The notes: generated by a model not told the origin, from the sequence alone. Counted from the stretch's first letter, positions 1 to 8,031 are shown. The stretch is DNA of 23,699 bases from JAYUHK01 sp043767025 (GCA_043767025.1 JAYUHK010000085.1:1-23699), one strand, 5' to 3'. Numbers and translations are program-made.

Positions 1-117
1 GTATTCTGACTTGTCTTTTGAGCCAAAACTGCGTTAGATTTTCGTTACGATGCACGGCATCGCGCCTCAAATCTGCCTTGTTTTGACCCAAAATTCTGCA
101 TCACAATATTCAGTACC
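1..117. repeat. Imperfect palindromic intergenic element at the window start
   Basis: Three nested inverted-repeat arms share a centre near position 55. The inner arms are CGATGC (48-53) and GCATCG (57-62), perfect with a 3-nt loop. The middle arms are 36-41 and 69-74, also perfect. The outer arms are 18-29 and 80-91, matching at about 10 of 12 positions. No open reading frame fits. This architecture resembles dispersed palindromic intergenic repeats common in Bacteroidota genomes, but no second copy was seen here, so calling it a repeat family is inference. It may begin before the window. The rest of the gap up to 377 is AT-rich, with nothing else recognised except a possible promoter. Confidence 0.4.
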
Positions 118-329
118 TTATTTTCTCTTCATTCCTAAAGAAGTGAAGAAAAAATAAATTACCCATTTTTTCAAATAAATTCAATTTAGAAGCGAAGTGA
201 AGCACGTTGGAACGAAAAAATAACGTAGTAATTGGTTGTAATTCAGCAAAAAAAATAAGTAGATTGTTTTAGACGCGTTCCTCATACGCATTCCTTTCTT
301 TACTTTTCGCTCTATTCATATAATTTTTG

Positions 330-337
330 TAATTTTG
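330..337 (+). promoter_or_regulatory. Possible -7 box (TAATTTTG) for the Nudix regulator
   Basis: The octamer matches the Bacteroidota TAnnTTTG -7 consensus and lies 40 nt before the start codon at 378. No convincing TTG was found about 20 bp upstream, so the call is weak. Confidence 0.3.
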
Positions 338-377
338 CCCTTCGGAAGGTATCTAAATTTAGGGATTTTTTATTACT

Positions 378-1067
378 ATGCTTGACACTCAACAGTTTTT
401 TCAGTCCGCATTTTCGGTGGATAATGTGATTTTTGGCTTCGATGAGGGCGACTTGAAGATTTTACTCATCAAACGTGGCGAAGAGCCGTTTGAAGGAAAA
501 TGGGCGTTGCCCGGCGACTTGGTGCATCTTTCGGAGGATTTAGACGCTGCCGCAGGGCGCGTTTTGGAGCAGCTGACTGGTCTGCGCGACGTTTATCCCG
601 AGCAAGTTCATACTTTTGGAGCAGTCCATCGGCATCCGCTTGGGCGAGTCATCACTGTGGCGTATTATTCATTGGTCAAAATTAGTGACTACACTATTAC
701 GCCGTCTTCTTTTGCGCAGCAAGCTCGCTGGCATTCTGTGGCGTTGGTGGATAGTCTCGCTTTCGACCACTATGAGATTTTGAGGGCTTGCTTCAAGTTG
801 CTCAAACAGCGCGTCCGCGTGCGTCCGATTGGGTTTGAGTTGCTGCCGCCGAAGTTCACGCTCACCAAATTGCAGCATCTTTACGAAGCTATCTTGGGTT
901 TGGAGTTGGACAAACGCAATTTTCGCAAAAAAATATTGCAGATGAACGTCTTGCAAGACTTGAAGGAAATGCAGGCAGGAGTGGCTCATCGTCCCGCCAA
1001 ACTCTACCAGTTCGACCGCGACCGCTACGAGCGGTTTGTGTCAGAAGGCTTTAATTTTGAACTTTAA
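378..1067 (+). CDS. Nudix-domain transcriptional regulator (NrtR-like) with degenerate Nudix box
   Basis: A 229-residue protein with the two-part architecture of NrtR-like regulators: an N-terminal Nudix fold (about residues 10-140) and a C-terminal winged helix (about 150-225, with FELLPPKFTLTKLQHLYEAI and RPAKLYQFDRDRYERF). Such proteins usually bind a nucleotide or sugar ligand with the Nudix domain and DNA with the C-terminal domain. The segment matching the catalytic box reads RVLEQLTGL where hydrolases have REUxEExGU, so the metal-binding glutamates are mostly absent and the domain probably only senses. Bacteroidota homologues include regulators of sugar use, but the target here is unknown. 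It stands alone on the plus strand and converges with the lipoprotein gene 12 bp beyond its stop. Confidence 0.8.
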   Translation: MLDTQQFFQSAFSVDNVIFGFDEGDLKILLIKRGEEPFEGKWALPGDLVHLSEDLDAAAGRVLEQLTGLRDVYPEQVHTFGAVHRHPLGRVITVAYYSLVKISDYTITPSSFAQQARWHSVALVDSLAFDHYEILRACFKLLKQRVRVRPIGFELLPPKFTLTKLQHLYEAILGLELDKRNFRKKILQMNVLQDLKEMQAGVAHRPAKLYQFDRDRYERFVSEGFNFEL

Positions 1068-1079
1068 AACTGCTTGTTT

Positions 1080-1895
1080 TTATTGCAATTTTTTACCGTT
1101 GGAGGCAAAAATTTTGATACCTAATTTAGGATAATTTTGCTTCACGCCGTCCACAAACGTCTGCAAGTCGGACAAATCATAGCTGATACGGCGGATAAAT
1201 GTTTCTTTATTCATCGTAGAAAAACTGGAGTTTTCCAAGATTTCGGGTGCGCCGTTAGAAACTGTAATATTGAAAAAAGGATACTTTCCGACAGGCACAT
1301 AAACCCCCAAAGACAACAATTCTAACTGGTTGAGTACCACTTTGGCAGCAGCGGCATCTGCACTTGATTCGTAGGACACATAGCCCCAAATCAAATTCGG
1401 TGGCGTTTTGTAAAGCTCTGTATTTTGCAATAAAAATCCGTCTTTCGTACTAAAATTAATAGAATATTTGCTTTCGTCCACCACCAACACGCCTTTATTC
1501 TCAATCGTACTATTCAACAAATTGAGCGAAATATCATAAAATCCATTGGGCAAACTTCCAGCCGACAGGTCTGCTTTCGCCTTTGCGTCGAGAGCCGCAC
1601 TGCTCCCCTGCCCTTTCTGAACGCCATTGATAAGCAATTTTATCTTATTGTCCGACTTTATCAGCAAGCAATCCAATAGGGTATCACCCGATTTTTGAGG
1701 CTTGACCGTTTCGACGAAAAATGCAAAATTGTTACCTGTTTGGCTCAAATTTTCGGTCATCGAAACCGAAAATTCTTTTTCAATTTCAATATTTACGGCG
1801 GGTTGAGGGTCTGCTTTACAGCCTGCGAAGGTGTTCAGTAAGACAGCAAAAGACAGCAAAAATGCAACTTTGTTCAGTGTTTTTAAATTTATCAT
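1080..1895 (-). CDS. Lipoprotein of unknown function
   Basis: No family recognised. The reading frame is open upstream to 1952, but I place the start at 1895 because the product then begins MINLKTLNKV, a positive N-terminus followed by a hydrophobic run and the lipobox-like FAGC (Cys26). That is a standard lipoprotein signal, with a polar KADPQP segment after it. The mature part of about 245 residues has alternating polar and hydrophobic stretches that look beta-rich, and no catalytic motif. It probably sits on the periplasmic or outer-membrane face. The nearest upstream gene on its strand is rfbC, across about 145 bp, so it may be transcribed separately. The start and lipid modification are inference. 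Confidence 0.6.
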   Translation of the reverse strand: MINLKTLNKVAFLLSFAVLLNTFAGCKADPQPAVNIEIEKEFSVSMTENLSQTGNNFAFFVETVKPQKSGDTLLDCLLIKSDNKIKLLINGVQKGQGSSAALDAKAKADLSAGSLPNGFYDISLNLLNSTIENKGVLVVDESKYSINFSTKDGFLLQNTELYKTPPNLIWGYVSYESSADAAAAKVVLNQLELLSLGVYVPVGKYPFFNITVSNGAPEILENSSFSTMNKETFIRRISYDLSDLQTFVDGVKQNYPKLGIKIFASNGKKLQ

Positions 1896-2039
1896 CAAAA
1901 TTTTATTAAAAGTGTAGCTTTGTTCAAACATTGAACGAATTATTAAGTTCAAACGCTGCCGCTATTTCTAATGAATGAAGAAAAAATAAACAAAATATGT
2001 AATTTACTTTTTATGTGTATCGAACCAGTAATCAAGATT

Positions 2040-2582
2040 TTATGTTCGATGCTCGCCAAAAAAGGGTAAGATTCTGTCTTTCTCCGAAAGTTGGGCGACA
2101 TTCAGCTCTATTTTCCAATCAATATCCAACGTCGGGTCGTCAAAACGAATACCGCCTTCTTTTGCTGGATTGTAAAAATTGTCACATTTATAGAAAAAAA
2201 TAGCTTTTTGGCTCAACACCACATAGCCATGCGCAAACCCGCGTGGCACGAAAAATTGTCGCTTGTTTTCACCGCTCAAAAGCACGCTGCACGACTTCCC
2301 GTAAGTCGCAGACTCCGGGCGAATATCCACCGCCACGTCCAATACTTCTCCCTCGATGACGCGCACCAACTTCGACTGCGCCGCCTCTCCCGTCTGATAA
2401 TGCAAGCCCCGCAACACGCCAAAAGACGACAAAGCCTGATTGTCTTGCACAAATTTAGCCTCAATTCCTGCCGTCTGAAAAGTTTGCGCGTTGTAACTTT
2501 CGTAAAAATATCCGCGCTCGTCCTCCCAAACATTGGGTTCAAATATTTTCAAATCCGCAATGTGCGTGTCAATAAATGGCAT
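2040..2582 (-). CDS. rfbC: dTDP-4-dehydrorhamnose 3,5-epimerase
   Basis: A 180-residue RmlC-type cupin, full length for the family. It epimerises dTDP-4-keto-6-deoxyglucose at C3 and C5, the third step of dTDP-L-rhamnose synthesis for surface polysaccharide. Visible signatures are FEPNVWEDERGYFYESYN, the catalytic His61 in LRGLHYQ, the FVPRGFAHGYVVLS strand, and Tyr131 in FFYKCDNFYNP. The start at 2582 (MPFIDTH) is chosen over an in-frame ATG 32 codons upstream, because that extension overlaps fadA and is not family-like. It lies 47 bp after fadA on the same strand, but a TATATTTG box just upstream suggests its own promoter. rfbA and rfbB are absent from the window, and rfbD lies about 7 kb away. 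Confidence 0.95.
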   Translation of the reverse strand: MPFIDTHIADLKIFEPNVWEDERGYFYESYNAQTFQTAGIEAKFVQDNQALSSFGVLRGLHYQTGEAAQSKLVRVIEGEVLDVAVDIRPESATYGKSCSVLLSGENKRQFFVPRGFAHGYVVLSQKAIFFYKCDNFYNPAKEGGIRFDDPTLDIDWKIELNVAQLSEKDRILPFFGEHRT

Positions 2583-2598
2583 AAAATCGTTTTTTTGG

Positions 2599-2606
2599 CA
2601 AATATA
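2599..2606 (-). promoter_or_regulatory. Candidate rfbC promoter -7 box (TATATTTG on the minus strand)
   Basis: A perfect TAnnTTTG match in the fadA-rfbC gap, ending 16 nt before the rfbC start codon. The nearest upstream TTG is about 26 bp away rather than 20, so the -33 part is weak. If used, it would uncouple rfbC from the fatty-acid operon and leave a very short leader. Confidence 0.45.
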
Positions 2607-2629
2607 CAGATTTTTTATAAAAAAAATCA

Positions 2630-3802
2630 CTACAATCTTTCTATCACACCAGCGATGCCTTGCCCGCCGCCCACGCAAGCGGTGACGATGCCATAACGTT
2701 GATTTCGGCGGCGTAACTCATTGATTATCTGCGTAGTAAGTTTCGCACCCGTACAGCCGAGCGGGTGTCCCAACGCAATCGCGCCACCATTTACATTGAT
2801 TAAGTCAGGATTCAATCCTGCTTCTTGTATCACCGCGAGGGCTTGTGCCGCAAACGCCTCATTGAGTTCAAAAAGATTAATATCTGACAGTTTTAAGCCT
2901 GCTTGTGACAGGGCTTTGGGGATAGCAGCGCAAGGTCCAATCCCCATTACGATGGGTTCGACCCCTGCTACAGCACAACTTACCAACCGAGCGATGGGCT
3001 GCAAATTGAACTCTTTTACCAATCGCTCGCTCATCACCATCACAAAAGCCGCTCCGTCGGAAGTTTGCGAAGAATTGCCTGCCGTCACCGAGCCGCCCTG
3101 TGCAAAAGCGGGTTTTAGCTTCGCCAAGCCTTCTACGGACGTATCGCGGCGCACTCCTTCGTCTGTCGCTACCGTCCAACTTCGCTCTTGCCGTTTGTTA
3201 TTTTCTACGAATATTTCATTTACTGTGACAGGCACTATTTCATCTTTGAACAGTCCGCCGTCAATCGCTGCGGCAGCTTTCTGGTGAGAGCGGGTCGCAA
3301 ACTCATCTTGTGCGTCGCGCGAAATATTAAATTTTTGGGCGACCGCCTCCGCCGTCAGACCCATTCCGACCACGTAGTCGGGCGTGTGAGATGCCACCGC
3401 ATAGCTCGGAGCTAATTTGTAGCCAGTCATCGGTATCATACTCATACTTTCAGTGCCTCCGGCGATGTAAAGTTCGCCCATGCCAGCACGAATTTTGGCA
3501 GTAGCAATCGAAATCGCCTCCAAACCAGACGCACAATAACGGTTGATGGTCATGCCTGCGACGGGTTTGCCGAGTGCACGGACGGAAATCTGACGACCGA
3601 TTTGTAAGCCCTGCTCCCCTTCTGGATTGGCGCAGCCGACTATGACATCGTCCACCAAATTTTTATCAATTTGCGGAAATTGTGACATTAGATGATTGAT
3701 GACTTCTACCGCCAAATCGTCGCTGCGATAAAAACGAAATCCACCTTTTCCTGCTTTCCCAACTGCGCTGCGGTAGGCAGCTACGATGTATGCTTCTTGC
3801 AT
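2630..3802 (-). CDS. fadA: Acetyl-CoA acyltransferase (3-ketoacyl-CoA thiolase)
   Basis: A 390-residue thiolase, normal length for the family. It carries out the last step of fatty-acid beta-oxidation, cleaving 3-ketoacyl-CoA with CoA to give acetyl-CoA and a shortened acyl-CoA. The nucleophile is Cys90 in NRYCASGLEAI; His346 lies in ALGHPLGCTGAKL and Cys376 in TACVGGGQG, completing the active site. It is the last gene of the fadN / unknown / fadA run, 48 bp downstream of the unknown gene. The pairing with a FadN-type dehydrogenase/hydratase supports a beta-oxidation role rather than a biosynthetic acetoacetyl-CoA thiolase. Confidence 0.95.
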   Translation of the reverse strand: MQEAYIVAAYRSAVGKAGKGGFRFYRSDDLAVEVINHLMSQFPQIDKNLVDDVIVGCANPEGEQGLQIGRQISVRALGKPVAGMTINRYCASGLEAISIATAKIRAGMGELYIAGGTESMSMIPMTGYKLAPSYAVASHTPDYVVGMGLTAEAVAQKFNISRDAQDEFATRSHQKAAAAIDGGLFKDEIVPVTVNEIFVENNKRQERSWTVATDEGVRRDTSVEGLAKLKPAFAQGGSVTAGNSSQTSDGAAFVMVMSERLVKEFNLQPIARLVSCAVAGVEPIVMGIGPCAAIPKALSQAGLKLSDINLFELNEAFAAQALAVIQEAGLNPDLINVNGGAIALGHPLGCTGAKLTTQIINELRRRNQRYGIVTACVGGGQGIAGVIERL

Positions 3803-3850
3803 AATATTTTTAGTTTAAAATTATTTTTTAATATAAATTTGTGACATTTT

Positions 3851-4420
3851 TTAACCAAATTTTTTGGGTATCTTATAATCTTTCACATACAGTTTGGTCG
3901 GAATGTAAGTATGTACAAAATGCAGTAACAAATTAACGCGCTCCCGATATTCCATGTGATAATCTTCGTGCATTTTCTCTATTTTTTTCAATACAAAATC
4001 CAATCGTCGGACAAAATAAGGCGCAAAAGTAACTGCTCTATCGGGAGCATTTCGGAGCGTGCTTTCAAACTCTTTGAGTGTTTTCGCAAGCAAAGTCAAT
4101 GTGAGGTCTATTTCGCCGGCTTTATCTTTAGTTATCTTCACATATTCGGTAATTCTGGCATTGTATCCGCGCATTTCCATCATTATTTCGCCCGGCGTTT
4201 CGTAAACATACTTACTGGTCAAATATTTTTCAATCGAGCTGCGCACATCTTCCTCCATTTTTTTTCTATCGGTATCGTCGCCCAAATTTTCAAAAATAAC
4301 TTGCTGCTGCAATATGTCGTCTTTCTTTACGAGGCGCAACAACAATTTATTTTTTTTCTCTATTGGCATCAACTGGATAGCCATTTCCAGTTCTGAAATT
4401 TCTTTTTTTGCTTTTGCCAT
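3851..4420 (-). CDS. Conserved-looking protein of unknown function inside the beta-oxidation operon
   Basis: A 189-residue protein that I do not recognise. It is highly charged (Lys/Glu-rich), lacks a signal peptide and membrane segments, and appears mainly alpha-helical, with an N-terminal helix resembling MAIQLMPIEKKNKLLLRLVKK. A DYHMEYRERVNLLLHFVHTY segment near the C-terminus and a basic tail (YKIPKKFG) follow. No helix-turn-helix or catalytic motif is evident. It lies 34 bp after fadN and 48 bp before fadA on the same strand, so it is almost certainly co-transcribed with them. A cytosolic accessory or regulatory role in fatty-acid oxidation is inferred from position only. Confidence 0.75.
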   Translation of the reverse strand: MAKAKKEISELEMAIQLMPIEKKNKLLLRLVKKDDILQQQVIFENLGDDTDRKKMEEDVRSSIEKYLTSKYVYETPGEIMMEMRGYNARITEYVKITKDKAGEIDLTLTLLAKTLKEFESTLRNAPDRAVTFAPYFVRRLDFVLKKIEKMHEDYHMEYRERVNLLLHFVHTYIPTKLYVKDYKIPKKFG

Positions 4421-4454
4421 TTTACTCTTTTTTTTGGTTGGAAAAAATCAATTT

Positions 4455-6848
4455 TTAATTTCTCAAAGGCTTGCCTTTTTCGAGCATAAATTGTATCCGT
4501 TGCAGCGTTTTTGTTTCGCCGCAAAGAGAAAGGAAGGCTTCTCGCTCGATGTCTAAAAGATATTGTTCTGACACTTTTTGTGACATAGATAAATCGCCAC
4601 CACAAAGAACAAAAGCTATTTTTTGAGCAACTTTTACATCGTGTTCACTGATATATTTTCCTAAAAATAAACTGTGCGTAGCGGTATAAAGTGCCGCCAG
4701 ACCTGTCCGACCAAGCACCGTAATATCGGTTCTTTCTATCGGACGCACATAGTTGTCGGCGAGGCGAAGGACTTCTTTTTTGGCTTCCGAAATATTGCGT
4801 CCCGCATTTACTACCACTTTGTCCTTCGCTTTCTGGAGCAAACCCAAGCCGTAAGCTTCGTGTGCGGAAGTTCCGACGCTGCCCATCGCGAGGGTCTTGA
4901 ATCGCTCTATCAAAGTCGGAATCTGGACATCGCCCTCAAAAAAACTATCCGAAGTGCGAAGCGCAAATTCTTTCGTACCGCCGCCGCCCGGAAGCAAACC
5001 TACTCCGACTTCTACCAATCCAATGTAAGATTCTGCTGCGCAAACTGCTGCATCACAGTGCATTATGGTTTCGCAGCCGCCTCCAAAAACATAACCTTGC
5101 GTAGCTGCCACGACCGGAATATTCGAGTAGCGACAGCGCATAGTCATCTGTTGGAACGCATTGACCGCCATGTTGAGTTCGTCCCATTCTTGCTGATACG
5201 CCATCATGGCTATCATCATCAAGTTGGCTCCGACCGTAAAATTAGTCGAATTATTTCCGATTACGATACCTTTCCAGCCGTCGGTTTCTGCGATTCGGAT
5301 TGCCTCTGGCAAGCCACGCACGATGCCTTCGCCGAGCGAATTCATTTTACTTCTAAACTCGAAACACAACACGCCGTCGCCGATGTCGTGCAATACACAT
5401 TCGCTATTTTCATAGACTGGTTTTTTGTCGCGATAATTTTCGAGTGTCACAAATGCGTCTGCATTTCCAACCGATTTGTAAGATTTTGTGACAATGTCAT
5501 AATATTTTTTTACACCATTTTCAATTTTATAAAATGATGTATGCCCAGCCGCTAACATTTCTTTGACCCAATCGGCTATCGTTTCTCCCTGATTTTCAGC
5601 GAGTTGCGTAGCCTCAGCCACCCCAATCATATCCCAATATTGGAAAGGTCCAGCCTCCCACGCAAAGCCCGCGCGAAGTGCATCGTCTATACTATATGTG
5701 TAGTCGGCGATTTCAGGGATTCGGTTGGAGGCATAAGCGAACAAGCCTAAAAAGGATTTTTGGAGCAGCTGCGCGCCTTTATCTGTACCCTTAAAAATAG
5801 CTTGTATGCGGCGTGGCAATTCTTCGATTTGTTTGCATGTATCTAAAATCGGTAATTTTTCTTTTGTAGTCGCCTCATAATCAAGTGTTTGTAAATTCAA
5901 ACTCAAAATAACTGGCTTGCCTGACGCATCTTTTTCGCCAGTTTTTTTATAAAAACCCTGACCACTTTTGTTGCCCAAAAATTTATTGTCAAGCATAAAT
6001 TGAAGATAATTCGGTATCTCAAAAGTCGCCGCCTGCTCGTCGTTGGGGCAGCTGTTGCGAATACCTTTTATCACATTTACCGCCGTATCGTGACCGACTA
6101 AATCACCCAAACGAAACGTTCCCGTATTCGGTCTGCCGATGGCTGGACCCGTCAAAGCGTCCACATCTGCGATGCCCAAGCCGAGTTCGGTGGTGAGTTG
6201 ATAGATTTTTGCCATCGCATAAACGCCGACACGGTTGGCGATAAAGGCGGGCGTATCCTTGCAAAGCACCGTTTGTTTGCCGAGCATTCGGTCGCCATAC
6301 TCCATAAAAAAATCAACTACTTCGGGCGAAGTTTCGACAGTAGGGATAATTTCGAGCAGGCGCAAATAGCGTGGCGGATTGAAAAAGTGCGTACCGCAAA
6401 AGTGCTTTCTGAAATCCTCGCTGCGCCCTTCGGACATCAAGTGTATTGGTATTCCCGAAGTATTTGATGTCACTAATGTGCCGTTTTTTCTAAATTTTTC
6501 TACTTTTTCAAAAAGCTGTTGTTTAATATCCAATCGCTCTACGATGACTTCTATAATCCATTGACAATCAGCGATTTTCGGCAAATCGTCCTCAAAATTT
6601 CCAGTTTTGATATTGGCGACAAATTTCGTGTCGTACAAAGGAGCAGGTTTGCTTTTAAGCGCGTTTTGGAGGGACGAATCGGCAATGCGATTGCGAGCGG
6701 CAGGCTTATTTTTGTCGGCTTCCGCGAGGTCAAAAGGTAAAATATCAAGCATCAAAACCTCTAATCCAACGTTGGCGAGGTGGCAGGCAATCCCCGTCCC
6801 CATAACTCCCGAACCAAGAACGGCAACTTTCTGAATTCTTCTTTTCAT
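4455..6848 (-). CDS. fadN: 3-hydroxyacyl-CoA dehydrogenase / enoyl-CoA hydratase bifunctional protein (FadN type)
   Basis: A 797-residue protein performing the hydration and NAD-dependent oxidation steps of beta-oxidation. The N-terminal Rossmann fold has GSGVMGTG (residues 12-19), followed by the dehydrogenase signature THFFNPPR with catalytic His154. The C-terminal domain has the crotonase fold, with the oxyanion region FTVGAN near 547-551 and the glutamates Glu593 (GGGCE) and Glu613 (GLVEVGVG). The dehydrogenase-then-hydratase order is the reverse of E. coli FadB and matches Bacillus FadN, as does the length. It is the first gene of the operon, and its start at 6848 follows a consensus promoter with a palindromic candidate operator. 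Confidence 0.93.
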   Translation of the reverse strand: MKRRIQKVAVLGSGVMGTGIACHLANVGLEVLMLDILPFDLAEADKNKPAARNRIADSSLQNALKSKPAPLYDTKFVANIKTGNFEDDLPKIADCQWIIEVIVERLDIKQQLFEKVEKFRKNGTLVTSNTSGIPIHLMSEGRSEDFRKHFCGTHFFNPPRYLRLLEIIPTVETSPEVVDFFMEYGDRMLGKQTVLCKDTPAFIANRVGVYAMAKIYQLTTELGLGIADVDALTGPAIGRPNTGTFRLGDLVGHDTAVNVIKGIRNSCPNDEQAATFEIPNYLQFMLDNKFLGNKSGQGFYKKTGEKDASGKPVILSLNLQTLDYEATTKEKLPILDTCKQIEELPRRIQAIFKGTDKGAQLLQKSFLGLFAYASNRIPEIADYTYSIDDALRAGFAWEAGPFQYWDMIGVAEATQLAENQGETIADWVKEMLAAGHTSFYKIENGVKKYYDIVTKSYKSVGNADAFVTLENYRDKKPVYENSECVLHDIGDGVLCFEFRSKMNSLGEGIVRGLPEAIRIAETDGWKGIVIGNNSTNFTVGANLMMIAMMAYQQEWDELNMAVNAFQQMTMRCRYSNIPVVAATQGYVFGGGCETIMHCDAAVCAAESYIGLVEVGVGLLPGGGGTKEFALRTSDSFFEGDVQIPTLIERFKTLAMGSVGTSAHEAYGLGLLQKAKDKVVVNAGRNISEAKKEVLRLADNYVRPIERTDITVLGRTGLAALYTATHSLFLGKYISEHDVKVAQKIAFVLCGGDLSMSQKVSEQYLLDIEREAFLSLCGETKTLQRIQFMLEKGKPLRN

Positions 6849-6898
6849 TATCTTTATTTTAATATTTTTAACATTTTAAAATTGAACAATTTGCATTT

Positions 6899-6912
6899 AG
6901 CGAAATTTCGCT
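6899..6912. promoter_or_regulatory. Perfect 14-bp palindrome at the predicted fadN transcription start (candidate operator)
   Basis: AGCGAAATTTCGCT is perfectly self-complementary and lies just downstream of the fadN -7 box, where transcription would begin. Flanking bases continue the symmetry imperfectly: TTTGCA on one side and TGCAAA on the other, with a 3-nt offset. Position and symmetry suit a dimeric repressor, possibly one sensing acyl-CoA. The regulator is not identified. Confidence 0.55.
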
Positions 6913-6920
6913 GAATATTG

Positions 6921-6951
6921 CAAATGTAGTGCTTATTTTGAATTTCGGCAA
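6921..6951 (-). promoter_or_regulatory. fadN operon promoter (TTG, 20-bp spacer, TACATTTG)
   Basis: On the minus strand, TTG (complement of 6949-6951) is followed after exactly 20 bp by TACATTTG (complement of 6921-6928), a perfect fit to the Bacteroidota -33/-7 consensus. Transcription would start near 6914, about 65 nt before the fadN start codon. The same spacing is seen at the small RNA promoter in this window. Confidence 0.7.
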
Positions 6952-7021
6952 CAAGATAAGTCAAAAAATAATAAAAAATTTGTCCGAAATATGCCATTTT
7001 TGTACGAATTAACGATTTAGC

Positions 7022-7052
7022 ACTTTATTTTTAAAAAAATAAAGTACTTTTG
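7022..7052 (+). promoter_or_regulatory. Methyltransferase gene promoter with overlapping AT-rich palindrome
   Basis: TACTTTTG at 7045-7052 matches TAnnTTTG and lies 20 nt before the start codon at 7073. Positions 7022-7045 form a perfect inverted repeat: 11-bp arms (ACTTTATTTTT and its complement) around two central bases. The palindrome covers the spacer region and touches the -7 box, the place for an operator that would block polymerase. No clear -33 TTG is visible. Confidence 0.45.
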
Positions 7053-7072
7053 TACCAAAACCAAACGAAATA

Positions 7073-7810
7073 ATGCGACCAAAACCATTTATTAATTATT
7101 TTTTAACTACTTTTTTTTTCGTCGTCTTCGCGCCGACTGCGATGATTTTGGATAGTTGTAATGCAGGCAATGAAAATTCAAAAAATTCAATTTCTGTGAC
7201 ATCTACCAAAACAACAGGTAAAATTGCAGAAGAACCCAGCAGCCCTTTTGAAGATATGGTATCAACTCTTGAGAGCAACGACCGTGTTATCTGGCAAAAA
7301 CCCGAACTGGTAATGACTCTTTTGGGCGATAATTTGAATGAAAAAACAGTAGCGGACATAGGAGCTGGCTCTGGATATTTCTCTTTCAGAATACTTCCGA
7401 TGGCAAAAAAAGTGATCGGTATCGAAATAGACCGTCGCTTTATTAGCTTCATGGACAGCCTCAAAGTTCGGCAGCCCAACTACCTCCAAAATCGCTTTGA
7501 AGCACGGCTGGCGCAGCCCGACAATCCACGCTTAAAAGATGCCGAAGCCGACGCAGTTTTGGTAGTAAATACTTACTCGTATATCGAAAACCGAGTCGCT
7601 TATATGTCGAATTTGCTCAAAGGAATGTCCAAAGGTGCCAAGCTTTTAATCATTGATTTTAAGAAGAAAAATATCCCGATTGGTCCGCCACAAGAAGTAA
7701 AATTAGACGACCGGCAAGTATCAGAAGAGTTGCGAAAAGCTGGATTTCGTACTATTTTAGTAGATGACAAAACATTAGATTATCAGTATATTGTGACAGC
7801 GTTGAAATAA
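7073..7810 (+). CDS. Exported SAM-dependent methyltransferase-like lipoprotein
   Basis: A 245-residue protein. Residues 1-29 look like a lipoprotein signal: basic start, hydrophobic core and lipobox LDSC (Cys29). A low-complexity Ser/Thr/Asn linker runs to about 55. The rest is a class I methyltransferase Rossmann fold: motif I is VADIGAGSGYFSF (about 93-105) and the acidic strand end is VIGIEIDRRF (about 114-123). Later strands include ADAVLVVNTYSYI and AKLLIIDFKK. Cytosolic SAM would not normally be available in the periplasm, so an exported enzyme of this fold is odd. It could be non-catalytic, use another ligand, or stay cytosolic if the signal is not used. It is divergent from fadN, and its substrate is unknown. 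Confidence 0.75.
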   Translation: MRPKPFINYFLTTFFFVVFAPTAMILDSCNAGNENSKNSISVTSTKTTGKIAEEPSSPFEDMVSTLESNDRVIWQKPELVMTLLGDNLNEKTVADIGAGSGYFSFRILPMAKKVIGIEIDRRFISFMDSLKVRQPNYLQNRFEARLAQPDNPRLKDAEADAVLVVNTYSYIENRVAYMSNLLKGMSKGAKLLIIDFKKKNIPIGPPQEVKLDDRQVSEELRKAGFRTILVDDKTLDYQYIVTALK

Positions 7811-8031
7811 TAGTTTATGATTTGTAAACCACAAACTGTATGTAGAAAAACCTAATTGTCGAACTCGCTCAAATCAATGAATATATTCCATATTTTTCTT
7901 TTTGACCTAATTTTTAAATAATTTTTTAGAAAAAAATAGTATTAAAATTAGAAAAAAATTAGTAACTTTATGCGGTAAGCAAAAATAACTTTTTGCGCCA
8001 TTATTTGTTCACATAAAAAAGAATTTAAACC

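Noticed and set aside
4674..5537. 287-residue plus-strand frame antisense to fadN
   Set aside because: It lies wholly within the confidently identified fadN coding sequence and shows no domain.
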